From Loripinus fragilis (taxonomy: Eukaryota; Mollusca; Bivalvia; Lucinida; Lucinidae), in the NCBI GenBank assembly GCA_964019695.1, contig OZ026521.1, positions 34,135,601-34,199,600 on the forward strand: a stretch of DNA of 64,000 nucleotides, written 5' to 3'. The translations under genes and the position numbers were made by a program. Shown piece after piece: positions 11,159 to 24,300 of the stretch (positions are counted from its first letter, which is position 1; each line of letters starts with the position of its first letter). The notes under the pieces are model-generated. The model was not told the origin of the DNA, made no database searches, and saw only the letters and a list, made by a program, of their open reading frames with translations.

Positions 11159-11739
11159 TAAGGCACACTGGTCAATGTAAACGCACCGGTGGTTGCTACA
11201 ACGAGCTGGTGGTTGCATTTTTTCAGCACCGGTGGTGGCGTAAAAAAAAATTTATACCTGTTGACACTATTATTTATTTATAAACTTGCATTTATTTTAT
11301 TTGTGATGACACCTGGCGCACAGACCACCGGTAACATTGCAGTTTATGGCTCTGCCAAGCAATTGGTGATATAATTCATGGTTTGGACTGCAAATCCAAC
11401 AAAGTTCTAGAGTTTTGCCGTGACAGGTGCTTTTTTCTAGTGTAACTGCCTAAATTGAGTGAAATCTGCATGTCTAAGCGCAGCTGTTGTCATATTCCCA
11501 TGAAATAACATCCAAAAAACGATTACTACTTTAATTTTTTTTCTTGGTAAACTAGCAAATGTTTTATTGAGGAATTTTTATTACAACGCACTGGGAGCAT
11601 TTTTTGGCGCATTGATACAACGCACTGATGGTTGCACAGAATTCCTGTGGTTGCTGGTGCAGACTCACCACATCATTCAATGTTCACATAAACGTTGCAA
11701 AAATCGCCATTTCAACCAGCACATGATATTTCGATACTG

Positions 11740-12085
11740 TATAGAAGGCTCAGGCGAGCCTGTGCAAACGTGCATACTCCCAAGAGCCTTTGCTGCCAGC
11801 ACAAGAGATCTTGATATTTATTACATTGTCCAGTGACTGCCTGCGCAAATGTGCAGACTCACCAGAGTATTCGCTGCTGGCGTGAATAGCACACAAATCG
11901 CCATTTAAGGCAGCACAAGAGATTTTGTACAGTGATGAAGGCTAAGGTAAGCCTGTGCAAATGTGCAGACTCCACAGATCCTTCGCTGCTCGCACAAAAT
12001 GGCATTCAATCGCCATTTGAGTCACCACATGAGAATTTGAAACTGTGACGGAGGCTCAGGCTAGACCAAGCAAATGTGGCCAAAG
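11740..12085 (+). repeat. Degenerate tandem repeat, about 105 bp
   Basis: Four units share GAGCCTGTGCAAA-like, GTGCAGACTC and TCGCCATTT segments. It lies inside the fold-back element. Confidence 0.55.
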
Positions 12086-12117
12086 CCATCGCTGTTCGCA
12101 TGAATGACTCCCAAAAA

Positions 12118-12475
12118 TAGTGAGTATCACAATGACAAACTGCAGAAAAACCCATGGCACTGAGAGGAATAGCCACACAACAATCACGAGACACCAGGAA
12201 GACAAACTAAGCAAAGCAGCCAGCTCTCTCTCTTCCCCATCAAGATGATTGTAAAACAAGAATGGACATAAAGTAACAAAAGATAGAACAATTACAGAAT
12301 CCTGTAATGGGAGTAACAATCAACAATGAATCAACAACAACAGAATCACCGCCTTAGAACAGACAGCAGCCTATATCTCTGGGGTGCTAAATTTGTATTT
12401 TACTGGTACCAAATCTTCGCCCTAGAATCTGCTGTTGTTGAAGCACAAAAATTTTAGCTCCCATGGAGGCTTATT
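12118..12475 (-). mobile_element. Penelope-like 3' UTR fragment (reverse)
   Basis: Reverse complement of the same tail (CAGCTCTCTCTCTTCCCCATC; CCGCCTTAGAACAGACAG). It is inserted in the central part of the 11.16-15.23 kb fold-back element. Confidence 0.55.
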
Positions 12476-13472
12476 AACTATTGTAATGTATCATAACGGA
12501 CAAACAATCTCATTAAATTAAAAGTTTTGGGGCCAATCTGAAAAATAGGCGGAAACACTCTCAAAGTGCGAATAGGGCTAGCTCTGGAGCATTTCTGGTG
12601 AGGCTACACATTTGCAGAGTCACGCTTGAGCCTTCATCAGTGTACAAAAACCACAAAATCTATGCCTATCGACTGTATGATTTCTTTATAAGCTTGCATT
12701 TATATTTTACTTTTGATGACCCAATGCGCACAAAATGTCAGAAACATTGCAGTTTATGGCTCTGCCATCATGCACGGCAATTGGCGTTTTAATTCATGGT
12801 TTGACCGACAAATCCGACACAGTTGTGGAGTTTGACAGTGACAGGTGCTTTTTCTATTGTGACTGCCTAACTTCAGGAAATTCCGCATGTCTAAGCACAG
12901 CTGCAGCTATGTTATCATAGTCCCATGAAATAACATCCAAAAACGATTACTACTCTCTATTTTTTCTATGCAGAGAAGGCTCTGGCGAGTCTGTACATTT
13001 GCACAGGCTCACCTGAGTCTTCGTCCTGGTACTGAAATATCATGTGCTGGCTCAAATAATGATTTATGTACTGTTTATAAGAACAGTGAATGCTGTGGTG
13101 AGGCTGCACCAGCAGCCACAGGATTTCTGTGCAACCATCAGTGCGTTGTATCAATGCGTCAAAAAATGCTCCCAGTGCGTTGTAATAAAAATTCCTCAAT
13201 AAAACATTTGCTAGTTTACCAAGAAAAAAAACCCAAAGTAGCAATCGCTTTTTGGATGTTATTTCATGGGAATATGACAACAGCTGCGCTTAGACGTGCA
13301 GATTTCACTCAATTTAGGCAGTTACACTAGAAAAAAGCACCTGTCACGGCAAATCTCCAGAACTTTGTTGGATTTGCAGTCCAAACCATGAATTGATTCA
13401 CCAATTGCTTGGCAGAGCCATAAACTGCAATGTTACCGGTGGTCTGTGCGCCAGGTGTCATCACAAATAAAA

Positions 13473-15098
13473 CAAGAGGACCTGAAGGTCCTGAGGTGCT
13501 CACCTGATCTCCTTAATAATGTTAAAATAGGTCAAGGTCAACTACAGCTTATAATCCAACAAATTTTGTTTTGCCATATATGGGGGTTGCAGACATTTTG
13601 GTGAAGTGACTTAAACAATCTAATGAATAATCCATCAAACAGCCCAGTGATTTCTGAGAAACAGATGTTTAGATAGGTGTGTGGCAGTCCAAATGAGTGG
13701 CCTTGGATAAAAGGTCACAAGTCAGCTTGGCTATGGTACTTAATACAAGATTTTCCCAAATAAATGCATTAGGAATCAAATTTGACCTTGCCATAAAGTA
13801 GATCAAGGTCAACCAAGATTAATCATTTGTGCAAATCTGGTAGGGCCCACATCCCCAATGCTACATATCAAGTCCCAAAGCCATTGGCCTTTTGGTTCCA
13901 GAGAAGAAGACATTTAAAGAGTTTTTACCATATATGGGCGTGGTGGCCATCTTGGTCATGTGACCAGTACACTTGGTATAAATTTTGGCTAACCTATCAT
14001 AAGGAGTCTTCATTTCATATGAAATTTGAGTTCAAATGGCCTAGTGGTTTCTGAGGAAACTATGTTTTGATGTGTTGATGGGACTCCAATATGAGCGACC
14101 TTGGCTGAAAAGTTAAAGGTCAACCTTGACCTTTGAAACTTATTTATAGCCATTGTCTCATTTGGTTCAAAATATCAAGTGAGAATAATGACTTTAGCCT
14201 CAACAGTTTTCAAAAAATGAAATTTTCAAAAAAAAATCCCATTTAAATGCATTGGGAAGCATATATGACCTTGACTTTAAGTAGGTCAAGGTCAACCTAT
14301 GTTCATCATTTGAACAAACTTGGTAGGCCCCACATCCCAAATGCTACATACCAAGTTCCAAAGTCATCGGCCTTCTGGTTCTGGAGAAGAAGATTTTTAA
14401 ATGGTTTTTACCATATATGTGTGTGGTGGCCATCTTGATCACGTGACCAAAATATTTTGCCTAAATTTTGGCTTACTTATCATTAGGAGTCCTCACATGA
14501 AATTTGAGTTCAGTTGGGCCAATGGTTTGTGAGGAAACTATGTTTTAATATATTGATGGGACTCCATTATGAGCGACCTAAGCTGAAAGGTCAAAGGTCA
14601 ACCGTGACCTTTTAAACTTATTTATAGCCATTGTCTCATTAGGTTAAACATATCAAGTGAGAATAATGACTAAAGCTTCCACAGTTTTCAAAAAAATCAA
14701 CTTATCAGGAATTTTCCCATTTAAATGCATTAGGAAGCAAATTTGACCTTGACGTTAAGTAGGTCAAGGTCAACCTAGGATCATCATTTGAACAAACTTG
14801 GTAGGCCCCACAACCCAAATGCTACATACCAAGTCCCAAGGTCATCGGCCTTCTGGTTCTGGAGAAGGTTTTTACCATATATGGGCGTGGCAGCCATCTT
14901 GGTCACGTGACCAAGACCATTTGAACAAACTTTCGTTCCCCCATCCTAAGGAGTCTCCATATGAAATATGAGTTCATTTGGCCCAGTAGTTTCAGAGGAG
15001 AAGATGTTTGAAAATGTTGACGGACGACGGACGGACAGACGCCGGAGTCACTGGTATACTATTAGCTCACCAATGAACCTTCGGCTCAGGTGAGCTAA
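13473..15098 (+). mobile_element. Helitron-like insertion in one arm
   Basis: 1626 bp interrupts the right arm. The left arm shows the empty site, and joining 13472 to 15099 restores it base for base with no target duplication, between A and T. The 3' end has an AGCTCACC...GGTGAGCT hairpin followed by AA, so it ends CTAA. The 5' end has an AGGACCTGAAGGTCCT palindrome but no TC start. Inside are three units of about 480 bp rich in AGGTCAAGGTCA. Confidence 0.6.
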
Positions 15099-15370
15099 TA
15101 AATGCAAGTTTATAAATAAATAATAAAGTCAACAGGTATAGGTTTTTTTACCTTTTACGCCACCACCGGTGCTGAAAAATGCAACCACCAGCTTGTTGTA
15201 GCAACCATTGGTGCGTTTACATTGACCAGTGTGTAAGGAGAATGGAGATTCCCACTTTCAAAATTACCCAAAATATGAAAATCAGTCTTGTGCAGCTCGA
15301 CAGCTTACAAGATAGACTTAGTATTTTTCAGAGTTCTGTCTGTAGCCAAATAATTGCAGAGGATATTCAG

Positions 15371-15646
15371 GACCTGAGTTCATAAAACATTTTTCATACT
15401 CAACTCACTTAAGCATGAAATTTGTATTTCTCATTTTCTCATAAATATCAAAATACAAACAAATGGGGCAATGCTCCTGCTGATAATAGCAGACAGTGTC
15501 ATTTTCCCTGGCTAAGCAGATAGTGTCATTTGCCCTGGCCATAAATTTTAAAATGCCAACAATTGTTGGCATTTTAAAATATATGACCAGAACAAAATTC
15601 ATGCTCAACTCAGTTGAGCATGAAAAAGTCTTATAAACTAGGAGGC
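15371..15646. mobile_element. Palindromic MITE (GAGCATGAAAAAAGTTTTATA family)
   Basis: Ends CATAAAACATTTTTCAT / TGAAAAAGTCTTATAAAC. The core GCCAACAATTGTTGGC is flanked by TTTTAAAAT-type palindromes. Two copies lie at 26081-26627. Confidence 0.65.
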
Positions 15647-16204
15647 TGATTACATGTACTTAACAAGATAATAATAATACAACTAAACAAAAACAAAGAA
15701 TATCAAAAAAAGAAAAGCATAAACTGTTAAAGCTGACTAGAAGAAACATAAGTTAAAGCAAAGTCACATAAAGAAACATGTGAGTGATTACCGTACATGA
15801 GATTTTGAACTTATAGCATAGGCATGGGTGAATTTCAAAATTTCCAAAATCCTGAACTTTAGAAATTCAAATTTTAAAAATTGCAGGATGCCTACAAAAA
15901 TGAATAATTTCAAGTTTAAATAACTTATTGTGTTTAGATCACCTGAAAACTAATCAAGAGAAGCTATTAAAATCTGCCTAATTCAGCATTTTGAGGCTGA
16001 CTTTCTATGGAAAGTCAGCCTCAAAATCCTGAATTCACGATTAATCCTGAAAACTTTCAACCATGCATAGGCAACCAGCAATGGCTCAGAAGAGCCTGCA
16101 TGTCAGTGCAGTTTCACTACAGCCTTTGCTGACCAATTAAGTATGGCAGTAAATGAAGGCCCAGACCAAATAATGAGTCTGTAGCTCCACTAGGTAATAT
16201 TTAT

Positions 16205-16430
16205 GTATAATTAACTCTGCCTGCTAGTGGTGAATTTTGTTGTCTGCTGATGATCTTTGCAAACAGTTTGGACCCAGATCAGGCCCAACAGGATGATCTG
16301 GATCCAAGCTGTTTGACACTCTGATATCATATCTCAAAGAATATTTTGAAAAAAGTATGTCAAAAAATTTCTGTAGACGACAAAAAATCGTGAAAATATA
16401 CACAACATGCAAAGAGCTTAAGACAAATGT
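16205..16430. repeat. GTCTGCTGAT-family MITE
   Basis: Runs from TAACTCTGCCTGCTAG to CATGCAAAGAGCTTAA with the central ACCCAGATCAGGCCC/GATCTGGATCC palindrome. Confidence 0.6.
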
Positions 16431-16474
16431 TATGCCTGTGCAATAAGTACCATAATCTCATGTATTGCCCATTT

Positions 16475-16612
16475 AACCCTTACTGCGCCAATCCCAACAA
16501 AAGTCATCTGCTTTTCTCGTCTGCTGAAATTTATAAGAAGCCTCTATGGCAAACAGTGTGGACCAAGATCAGACTGCTCCTATTGGAGCAGTCTGTTCTG
16601 GGTCCATCCTCC
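16475..16612. repeat. Hairpin MITE relative
   Basis: CAAGATCAGACTGCTCC followed by GGAGCAGTCTGTTCTGG forms the loop stem. Outer parts resemble the GTCTGCTGAT family. Confidence 0.45.
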
Positions 16613-16629
16613 GGCCCCCTAGCAGACTC

Positions 16630-18185
16630 TCATGAAATTAAAGGTTTTTATAAAGGCTATTTTAGGCAAAATAAAGGTTGTTTCATTGAAATTCTAACAA
16701 AAATAAAATTGCTCTTGTCGTTTTATTTCCTAGATGAATTTCAACTGAAGGCTAACGTTAAGCGGGGCGTTAAGCAGTGTTGGATTGAAATATAAATCAC
16801 ATATTTTTTAATCTGGGAGCGGGCCCTGTGGTCCTCCCCCGAAAAATTTTGAAAACCCAAGAAAGCAGAAGAAGCCATCTCTGATCATTTTGTAAGGACA
16901 ATTTTACCTTCAGTAAATGAACAATTTCAGAGGATATTGCTTCCATTTATTGTATGTTTTTTTTTTAAATATAAAGTTTAGACAGATATGCATATTGTCT
17001 GTATAAGTCTTGGGAAGTAGATAACACTGTTCAGATTTCACAACCTTAGACAATGACATTAGAAAATCAGGACATTATTCAAAAGTCAATAAACCCAACA
17101 AATGCTTTCCATTAATATATTTGTTTGCACAGTTTGTAGTTCGTAGCATGTCCAACCTAATGTCTAGAGTTTTGCAGGTTCTATTGCCAGGCCGGGTACA
17201 TTCTTTCACTAGTTTCAAATTCTTTCACTAGTTGCAAGTTACTTGTGAAAGATGAGCACTAAGTACTAGTGAAAGGATATGGGTTAAGCCAGCCTGGGAA
17301 AAGGTTGGTTAGGATCAACTAGTCATTCCGCCCAAAAGCATTTATATTTACCTTACCTCATTCTTTTTTTATTGCTACCTAATCTCAAACCTCAGACAAA
17401 CTGACTATAAGAGTCATCCTGGTGCAAGAGGTAGGTATAGACATAATGGTCTGAGGATGAATACAGCTTTCTGAAAAGCTCAAGATGATCTGGGTCTGCA
17501 CTGTTTGCCTATGTCCCATAAAATGGACGCTAGGCTTTTATGGGTTTATCAAAACTAACTAAACTATGTCATGATATGACTGATATATTGTTGAAAGATG
17601 TTGAGCCCCATCACAACACAAGTAAATTTAAAGGAATTTAAAAGTTGCATCAAAAACTGTAGTGTGAAGTGATTGGGATAAAAACACTATTATTGGTTCC
17701 CCTCCTTGTAGATACTATTATAAAATAATGGGCTTATAGCTTATGAAAACATTGGAAAATCTTGGAGTCAGAAAGATAATGACAAGTGTTTAGCTATCAG
17801 CTCACTCATGACCTAAACCCATGTCATATGAAACACATAATGAAATGACCAATCAGGTAAGATTGGGAGGGGGCAACATGTAAGTAACTAGGATAATAAA
17901 ATTAAAATAATATCAAAATGGCTGTAGAAAAAACTACTACTATGGCAAAAAGCATTAAATCTCAAGACTCATTAAAGTCCATAAACACTTCAATAATCTA
18001 AAAAATGAAAAACAACTGTGCGTTAGCATATTTTTTAAAAAAAAAGTCATAAACATTACATATTTGGCAAGCTCATGAGGTTTTGTTACTTATCTCATAC
18101 TCCAAATCTGGAACGCCTGGATTAGCCTATAACTAGGGAAGGAACACAACTTACACCAACTATGTTTTGTATAAAATACTTTGAA
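16630..18185. other. No gene seen
   Basis: AT-rich, no supported exon. Only a CTAGT-rich palindrome near 17195-17285 (TTCTTTCACTAGTT ... ACTAGTGAAAGG) stands out. Confidence 0.4.
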
Positions 18186-18189
18186 AGTT

Positions 18190-20385
18190 CATTTTTACTA
18201 TTATACTATCTGGGCCTCGACCCAAGAAAGTCTGTCTTTGGGGTTTGCAAACAACAAAGGCGCAGACCAGCCTGTGTACTGTGCAGACTGATGAACACCT
18301 TTGGAAAGCATCATTTCTTGACTTGCTACAGGTGAATTTTTTCTTGCTAGTCTCAACAGCCGATTTTAGTCTCCCTTTGTCAGAAACTCTGAAGACAGAT
18401 TTGTCGTGTCAAGGCTCATATCGTCGGTCAGGAGTCCAAAACTCGAAAAATTTCGATTTTCACATTTTTCAGGAGAGACAAAAAGCTGAATAACTTTTGC
18501 TAGGAGTGTCCTATATTGCTGAAAGTCAGACAGGATTATATTTAGTAACATCCGAATTCACTGTTGTTGGTATTTTGAACTTCCAATAAAGATTTCACGG
18601 TCATTATGAAGAGTTTCACTTGAGTTACGTCATTTTGACCGTTTTTTTTTGTGAAAAAACATCCAGTTACGACATTTTGAGCATGGCAAAACCGCTAATC
18701 TCCGTAAAATGAGCACCAAAATGATGGAATTTTTCATAGATACGATATTTTGAAGCATGATTGATTCTTTTTAAGGGGGTTCTAATTGGCCTAGAGCTAC
18801 AAGAATTTGACAGAATGTGCGCCATGCGGTTGGTATTTCGGCGTTGACAAAAAGTAGTTTGGGTAAAAATCAGAGTTATGAGGTTTTGACTTCCAACCGA
18901 TGATATGAAGCAAAGGGACCAGTCCAGTATTAACAGTGTGCCATATTGGCTAATTACAACACATACTTATCACTGTTAATGGTAATCTGTAAAGAATAGA
19001 CTGATCCCTGTGGCTGAGGAAGCCTAAATTAGATTAACTTATTCAATGTGATACTGATGTCAAAATAAAACATTTCAAAACAAGTCTTAACTTTCACAAA
19101 ATATTTACAAACAAGTCATAACTTTCACAAAAAGATATCACTACATTATATGTAGATAAATGCAGAAAAGCATATAAAAATTTCCTGGAAGAGACAAACA
19201 AAAACTCAGCCATTCCCTCTTATATTCTTTTTCCCTTCTCTACTGTATGAGATTCTTGCAGAAATTAAAATTACAGGTCACAGACCCCAGATATGAGTGC
19301 GTAACTAAAAATTATTTTTCTTAGTTCTCAACCAAACATATGTTGTGGGTACTCAATGAGACGGTTCTTTTGAGCCCCCAAAACACATGTTTAAACTGAT
19401 GGGTAAGAAAATATTCATAGTTTTACGCTTAAAAAATTTGTTTATCTAAATCTATGGCCATTCCCTCTTATATTCCTTTTCTGTTCTTTACTGTATGAGA
19501 TTCTCGCACAAATTAAATTACAGGTCATACATGGCAAATATTACAGACACACATCACAGACAAACGAAAAAACTCTCCCTCTCTCTCTATTTCCAAAATG
19601 AGATTCAAGCAGCAATTAAAAGCACAGAGCAGGCTGTGCACACATCACAGAATTATCAGGGACTGGTTCCTATCATAATTATTTGGGTCACCTCCTGAGA
19701 AAAATGGTACTTATATAAACAACAGTGAGAGCTCAGAAAAGCCTATGGATCTACTGGTGAAATATAATTTTTTAAAGTAGAGCGCTCCATGTGATATTCC
19801 ATTAATATCTTCCGGTATTTTATTGATAGTACTTCTTATAACACACCTTGTTATAACACAGATTAAGGTGATAACTATATTCAAAATTCTATTTGGGGAG
19901 GTATATTGTTGAAGATATGGTCAGAAATTTAGTTTTAAGGCGACTAATGAGGGAATTGTAAAAGGTGATTTCCTACCATATATCCGACAATATACGTCCC
20001 AAATGAACATTTTGAATATGGTTATCCCCACAGGGGCCAGCCTAGTGTTTACAGTATGCCACAAAGTAAAAAGTTTAAATAACAATTACAAAAGAATTTA
20101 AGAAAATGACAAGTTCATGATCATTTTCCTATAATTCCTTTGTAAAATTTCCCTTTACAACCTGATTTACTATATAACACGGTCAATTCTGTCAGACCCA
20201 AACTATAGCGTTATAAAAGTACTGCACTGTATATGGTGATAACTTACAAGGAAACAAGATGCCATATTGGCCTCTACACTTGCATACATACTTTACTCCT
20301 ATCTTGGGCTTTTCACAAAAAAAGCCTGCTGAGAAAACAAAAATTTATCACAAAAGGAAAATTTCTTATTTCAGATATAGTTATC
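18190..20385. other. Repeat-derived and unassigned DNA
   Basis: 18190-18340 belongs to the CAGACCAGCC family. 19310-19425 is a diverged AACCATATGTT palindrome whose CATTCCCTCTTATATTC flank is repeated at about 19205 and 19450. The rest shows no gene. Confidence 0.4.
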
Positions 20386-20390
20386 CAGGT

Positions 20391-20643
20391 CAGGGGACAA
20401 AAATTCCACTCGTCTGCTCGTAATTACGAGTGAAATCTAGAAAGGATGAGTAATTCTTCCCAAAGCACTCGTCCTGTAGGACGAGTGCTTTGGCAAGAAT
20501 TACTCTGAGAAGTCATATTACTCCCATATGTTCTTTATTGCATACGCTTCAAAGGACAAGTGTGTGTGTTTGCAGGACGAGTGAAAATTGTAAGTCACTC
20601 GTTCTGCAGGATAAGAACAATATTGAAATATTTTTGCCCCCTG
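20391..20643. mobile_element. CAGGGGACAAAAAT element, copy 1
   Basis: Ends CAGGGGACAAAAAT and ATTTTTGCCCCCTG are inverted. Several ACTCGTCC/GGACGAGT palindromes lie inside. The second copy is at 26816-27137. Confidence 0.7.
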
Positions 20644-20872
20644 CAGCTCAATTTAACCCTTTAAATGCTAGAGCCAAATTATTCTGACAGGATCTAGCTA
20701 GTCTCTGTAGCTTTTCCAAGTAGTTTTAGCCAAGCCGTGGCACATATCTTGTGACAGCAAATACTAGTTTTTGCGTAATGTAGCACATTTCAATTCAGCC
20801 CCTTTATAACACACCTTGTTTCACCAGATTTGGATAGAATGTGGTAATATTGTGGCTCCAAATTTTTTACGA

Positions 20873-20945
20873 TGAAATTTTACAAAGGAATTACAGGAAA
20901 ATGACCATTTTATGGTCATTTTCCTATAATTCCTTTGTAAAATTA
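20873..20945. repeat. Near-perfect palindrome downstream of RAB30
   Basis: ATTTTACAAAGGAATTACAG with ATGACCATTTTATGGTCAT at its centre, arms of about 33 bases. A diverged relative is at 20085-20155. It would form a strong hairpin in RNA. Confidence 0.7.
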
Positions 20946-21067
20946 TCCCCTATATTACATGATTCAATTTCACTATATACCACAGTCAACTCAATCAACC
21001 CAAACATAGCATTATAAAGGAACCACACTGCATTTAGCTTCTTAACAAAATCACAAAATAGCTTGTA

Positions 21068-21324
21068 TTAGGACTTGAAGCATCTCGTACAAGAATTAAT
21101 CGTCTTCGTATTACTGGAAACACTAAATGATGAAGAGTCAGGTATTAGTTTATCTTTCTCTCTCTCCTCATGAGTTAGTTCTGTTGCTATCTCCGTAAAC
21201 AGTTTATCAACATTATCGGCCTCCTTCGCCGACGTCTCCAAGAATTTCATTTCGTATCTGTCTGCCCACTCTTTACCAATGTGAGTTGGAATCTCTCGGT
21301 GGTTTACTAAGTCTATTTTATTAC
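21068..21324 (-). CDS. RAB30: RAB30 coding exon 4 with stop
   Basis: Last coding exon (residues 119-203 plus TAA). It completes Gly-119, then NKID for guanine specificity, ETSAK (148-152), and a variable serine-rich tail ending CTRCFKS. The acceptor TTTTAACAG ends at 21325. No confident AATAAA signal was found close downstream, so the 3' UTR end is not set. Confidence 0.95.
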
Positions 21325-24300
21325 CTGTTAAAAGATAAAATTTATTTATTTATTTTTTTTTTATTTGTTTTGATTCTTTACATCCCAGTCAACAATTTTT
21401 CAGTCATTTGGAGAAATGTTTTCCTTGGTTGAACCAGTACTTGCTCAAGGACACAACGCAGTGCCTCCGGTGAGGATCGAACCTGTGCAATAGTTATTTT
21501 AACCCTTCACCTGCTGAACAAATTAACCCTCTGTATTCTGATGGATTTTCCCATACATATTGATACAATAAATATGGATTTGTCCATTTTGCAGTTAAAG
21601 GGATCATAGGTCGAATTTTCTAAATTATCAGGTATTTCTGTTCCTGAAGGTCGATTAAATCTTAGAAAACTGTGCAGACCCTGATGAAATGCAGCATCAT
21701 GCTGCATTTCATCAGGGTCTTCACTGTTTGCTAAAGAACCTGTTTAGGGGTTTCCAGTATACAGAGGGTTAATATCTCATATTCACTTTGTTTTCCAGTC
21801 ACTTCAATTGTTAGATTTCAATTAATACAGTGGATTCTAAGGCTGTATGGAAAACAGTGGCTTTTCCTGGGCAGTAATCAGTACTGGGCTGGGAGGGTTT
21901 ATGGTTTGTGTGTGTATTATATGACGACAGCACCTGAAGGCTCAACCCAAAGTGGTTCTGGAGAAGCCGGGAATCAAACCTACGACCCCTGGTTTACAAG
22001 GCATAGCACTTATCCACTACACCATGACGGTTGAGCAGGACATGGGTTAAGAAATTTTGGAGCTTGGAGTCCATAGAAGGATCTGTGTTCTTGGCAAATC
22101 ATGTTATAACCTGATCACTTAAAAAAAATATTGAAAAATAAACAAATTTTACAAATAGTGAAAACCACCAACATTTTACCTAAAAGTTCTTTGAAAATTC
22201 TATTGAGCACCCAAAACACATGTTTAAACTAATGGATAAGTAAAAAACTTAATTTTACTCACAAGAAAATTGCTTACAGTCGATGTTCTAAAATTGTGCA
22301 CACTTGTTGCCTGCAGAAAGGCCTAGACAAATGGTGCAGACCCACATCAGACTGCTTCTGAAGAAGCAGTCTAATCATGATCTTTTTGTTTGCTATTCTG
22401 ACAAGCATTTTGTGAATACCAGCCTTCATAACCCAAATTTTTTTTGAGAACAGAAAGAGTAAAGTGTTCAACATTTTTGAACATTGACCTTATCTAGACC
22501 TATTCACTTACCAACTAAGTACGCTAAAACCTTGTGTTTTGCGAAGTTTTCTACATCAATCATCCATTGTGGAAGAGTGTCGAATGTGGACTGTGAGCAA
22601 GTGTCATACACAAGTATTAAGGCATTAGCCGCTCTGTAGTAGCTCTGCGTGATGGAGCGGAACTTCTCCTGGCCCGCTGTGTCCCAGATCTGAAGCTAAT
22701 ATCGGAATAAAATGAGCACTAATCTGGCAGGTTGGTTAAATACATGTACAGCACCACGTAAGCAAATATTTGAACTTTAAACAGAAAGCAATTTTTGAAT
22801 GAATTATCTTATTTTGATACACATGTTTTGTTAAATTTGACACTTAACATCGCAGTCGACAATTTTCCAGTCATGTCCAGATTTTTCCTGGGTTGAACCA
22901 GTACTAATCAGAGTGTCTTATTCAAAACACAACACAGTGTCTCTGATGAGGCTCCAACCAGTAATCTCTCAATCCCAAGTCACACACTCTACCACTGAGC
23001 CACTAAGCTAGCCTCCTCATACAAAACATGTTGTGGGTACGCAAGGAATCAGTGTTTTCAAACAACCAGTAGATCTCCCCCTTAATAACCAGAAGGTATT
23101 GATCCTATTTGATTTACATATAGGCATGCAAGATTTCAAAAGGTATGCTTGATACTTGTGTATGTGCCACTTATGAGAAATATATATTTTTCACTTCACT
23201 CAATAAAATGAAAAGATTTAAAATTCTTGACAAAAATTGAATATCCTCAGGGATTTTCCTTCCTTTCTGAAATTGGGGCAAGGGGCCTGTTGAACTTGGA
23301 ATTTGGGGAGGGGGGGGGGGGGGAGGAGGGTATTTGGACCATCAAAATTGGGATAACTTGATGCAGTCTATAAGAACTGACTAACTGCCATTTTAAATGA
23401 ATTAAAAACCATATAAGAAATCTGTAACATATTTGTTGCTTTAATTGCCCATCATAAGAACTCATGAAAATTTGCAAAATTTCACATTTTTTATACAAAT
23501 TTTCATACATCAGTAACTTTGGTATTTTTGTTCAGATTTTCATAAAATTTTCACCAATTTGTAGAACTCAGCAATTGGGAATGATATACACCACTTTGCA
23601 TATTTTTTGCTCATTTTTTAATTGGATATCGGCCCAAAATCAGGCCTAGGAAAATCCCTGGGTGTTACCTTGATTTTCTCTCCCCCTATTTCTACAGTTT
23701 TGATCATGAAGTCAACTCCTATTGTTGCAGCTTGTCCTGGAGGAAAAAGGCCCTGAAAGAAATAAGGTTTAACCCTTAGCTGGCCAGTCACGACTTTTGT
23801 CGTCTACTCCACTTGTCTGCTTATGTTCTTAGGTAGCCTATATTGCAAACAATATGGACCAAGATCACAAAACCGTTATTTATTTGTTTATTCAAAAAGA
23901 TAACTTTGCAGATTGTGTTTGTGCTTAATGTTGTAACCTCAAAAAAATAAAGTCTTCACTTACTTACTAAATCAGAATCAATGCCTAAGGGTTAATTCCA
24001 TATTAAGCCCATATCCTGCTGAAGCTCAATATATCTACTCTAAAACACTTAATATTTGTGGCATAAAAATTTGGCCATTTATTGGTGGAGTTTAATTTTG
24101 GCGGTTTCTCAATTTAATGCTCTTTAAAGTTATTTTCTATTCTCATTGGGGCTACTCTTAAAAGAAAGAATATGCTCCCAATGGGGAGCATATTCTTTCC
24201 TTTCATAGTAGCCCCCTTTTAAGACATGGCTTTCTGAGCGTGGAAACAGATTCTACCATTGAAAAGTTGGTTTATTGATACAGATATCAACATACAAAGG

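Larger units (their letters stand above)
11164..15233. mobile_element. Large fold-back element with 5-bp TSD
   Basis: About 500-bp inverted arms: left 11164-11670; right 13097-13472 continued at 15099-15233. The termini read CACACTGGTCAATG, and TAAGG is duplicated at 11159-11163 and 15234-15238. A third arm-like segment in direct orientation lies at 12680-12955. The centre holds roughly 105-bp tandem repeats (11740-12085) and a reversed Penelope-like tail. No transposase frame was seen, so it is non-autonomous. Confidence 0.85.

Noticed and set aside
12968..13330. 120- and 104-codon overlapping frames
   Set aside because: They lie in the arm of the fold-back element; the same DNA in the other arm is not open.
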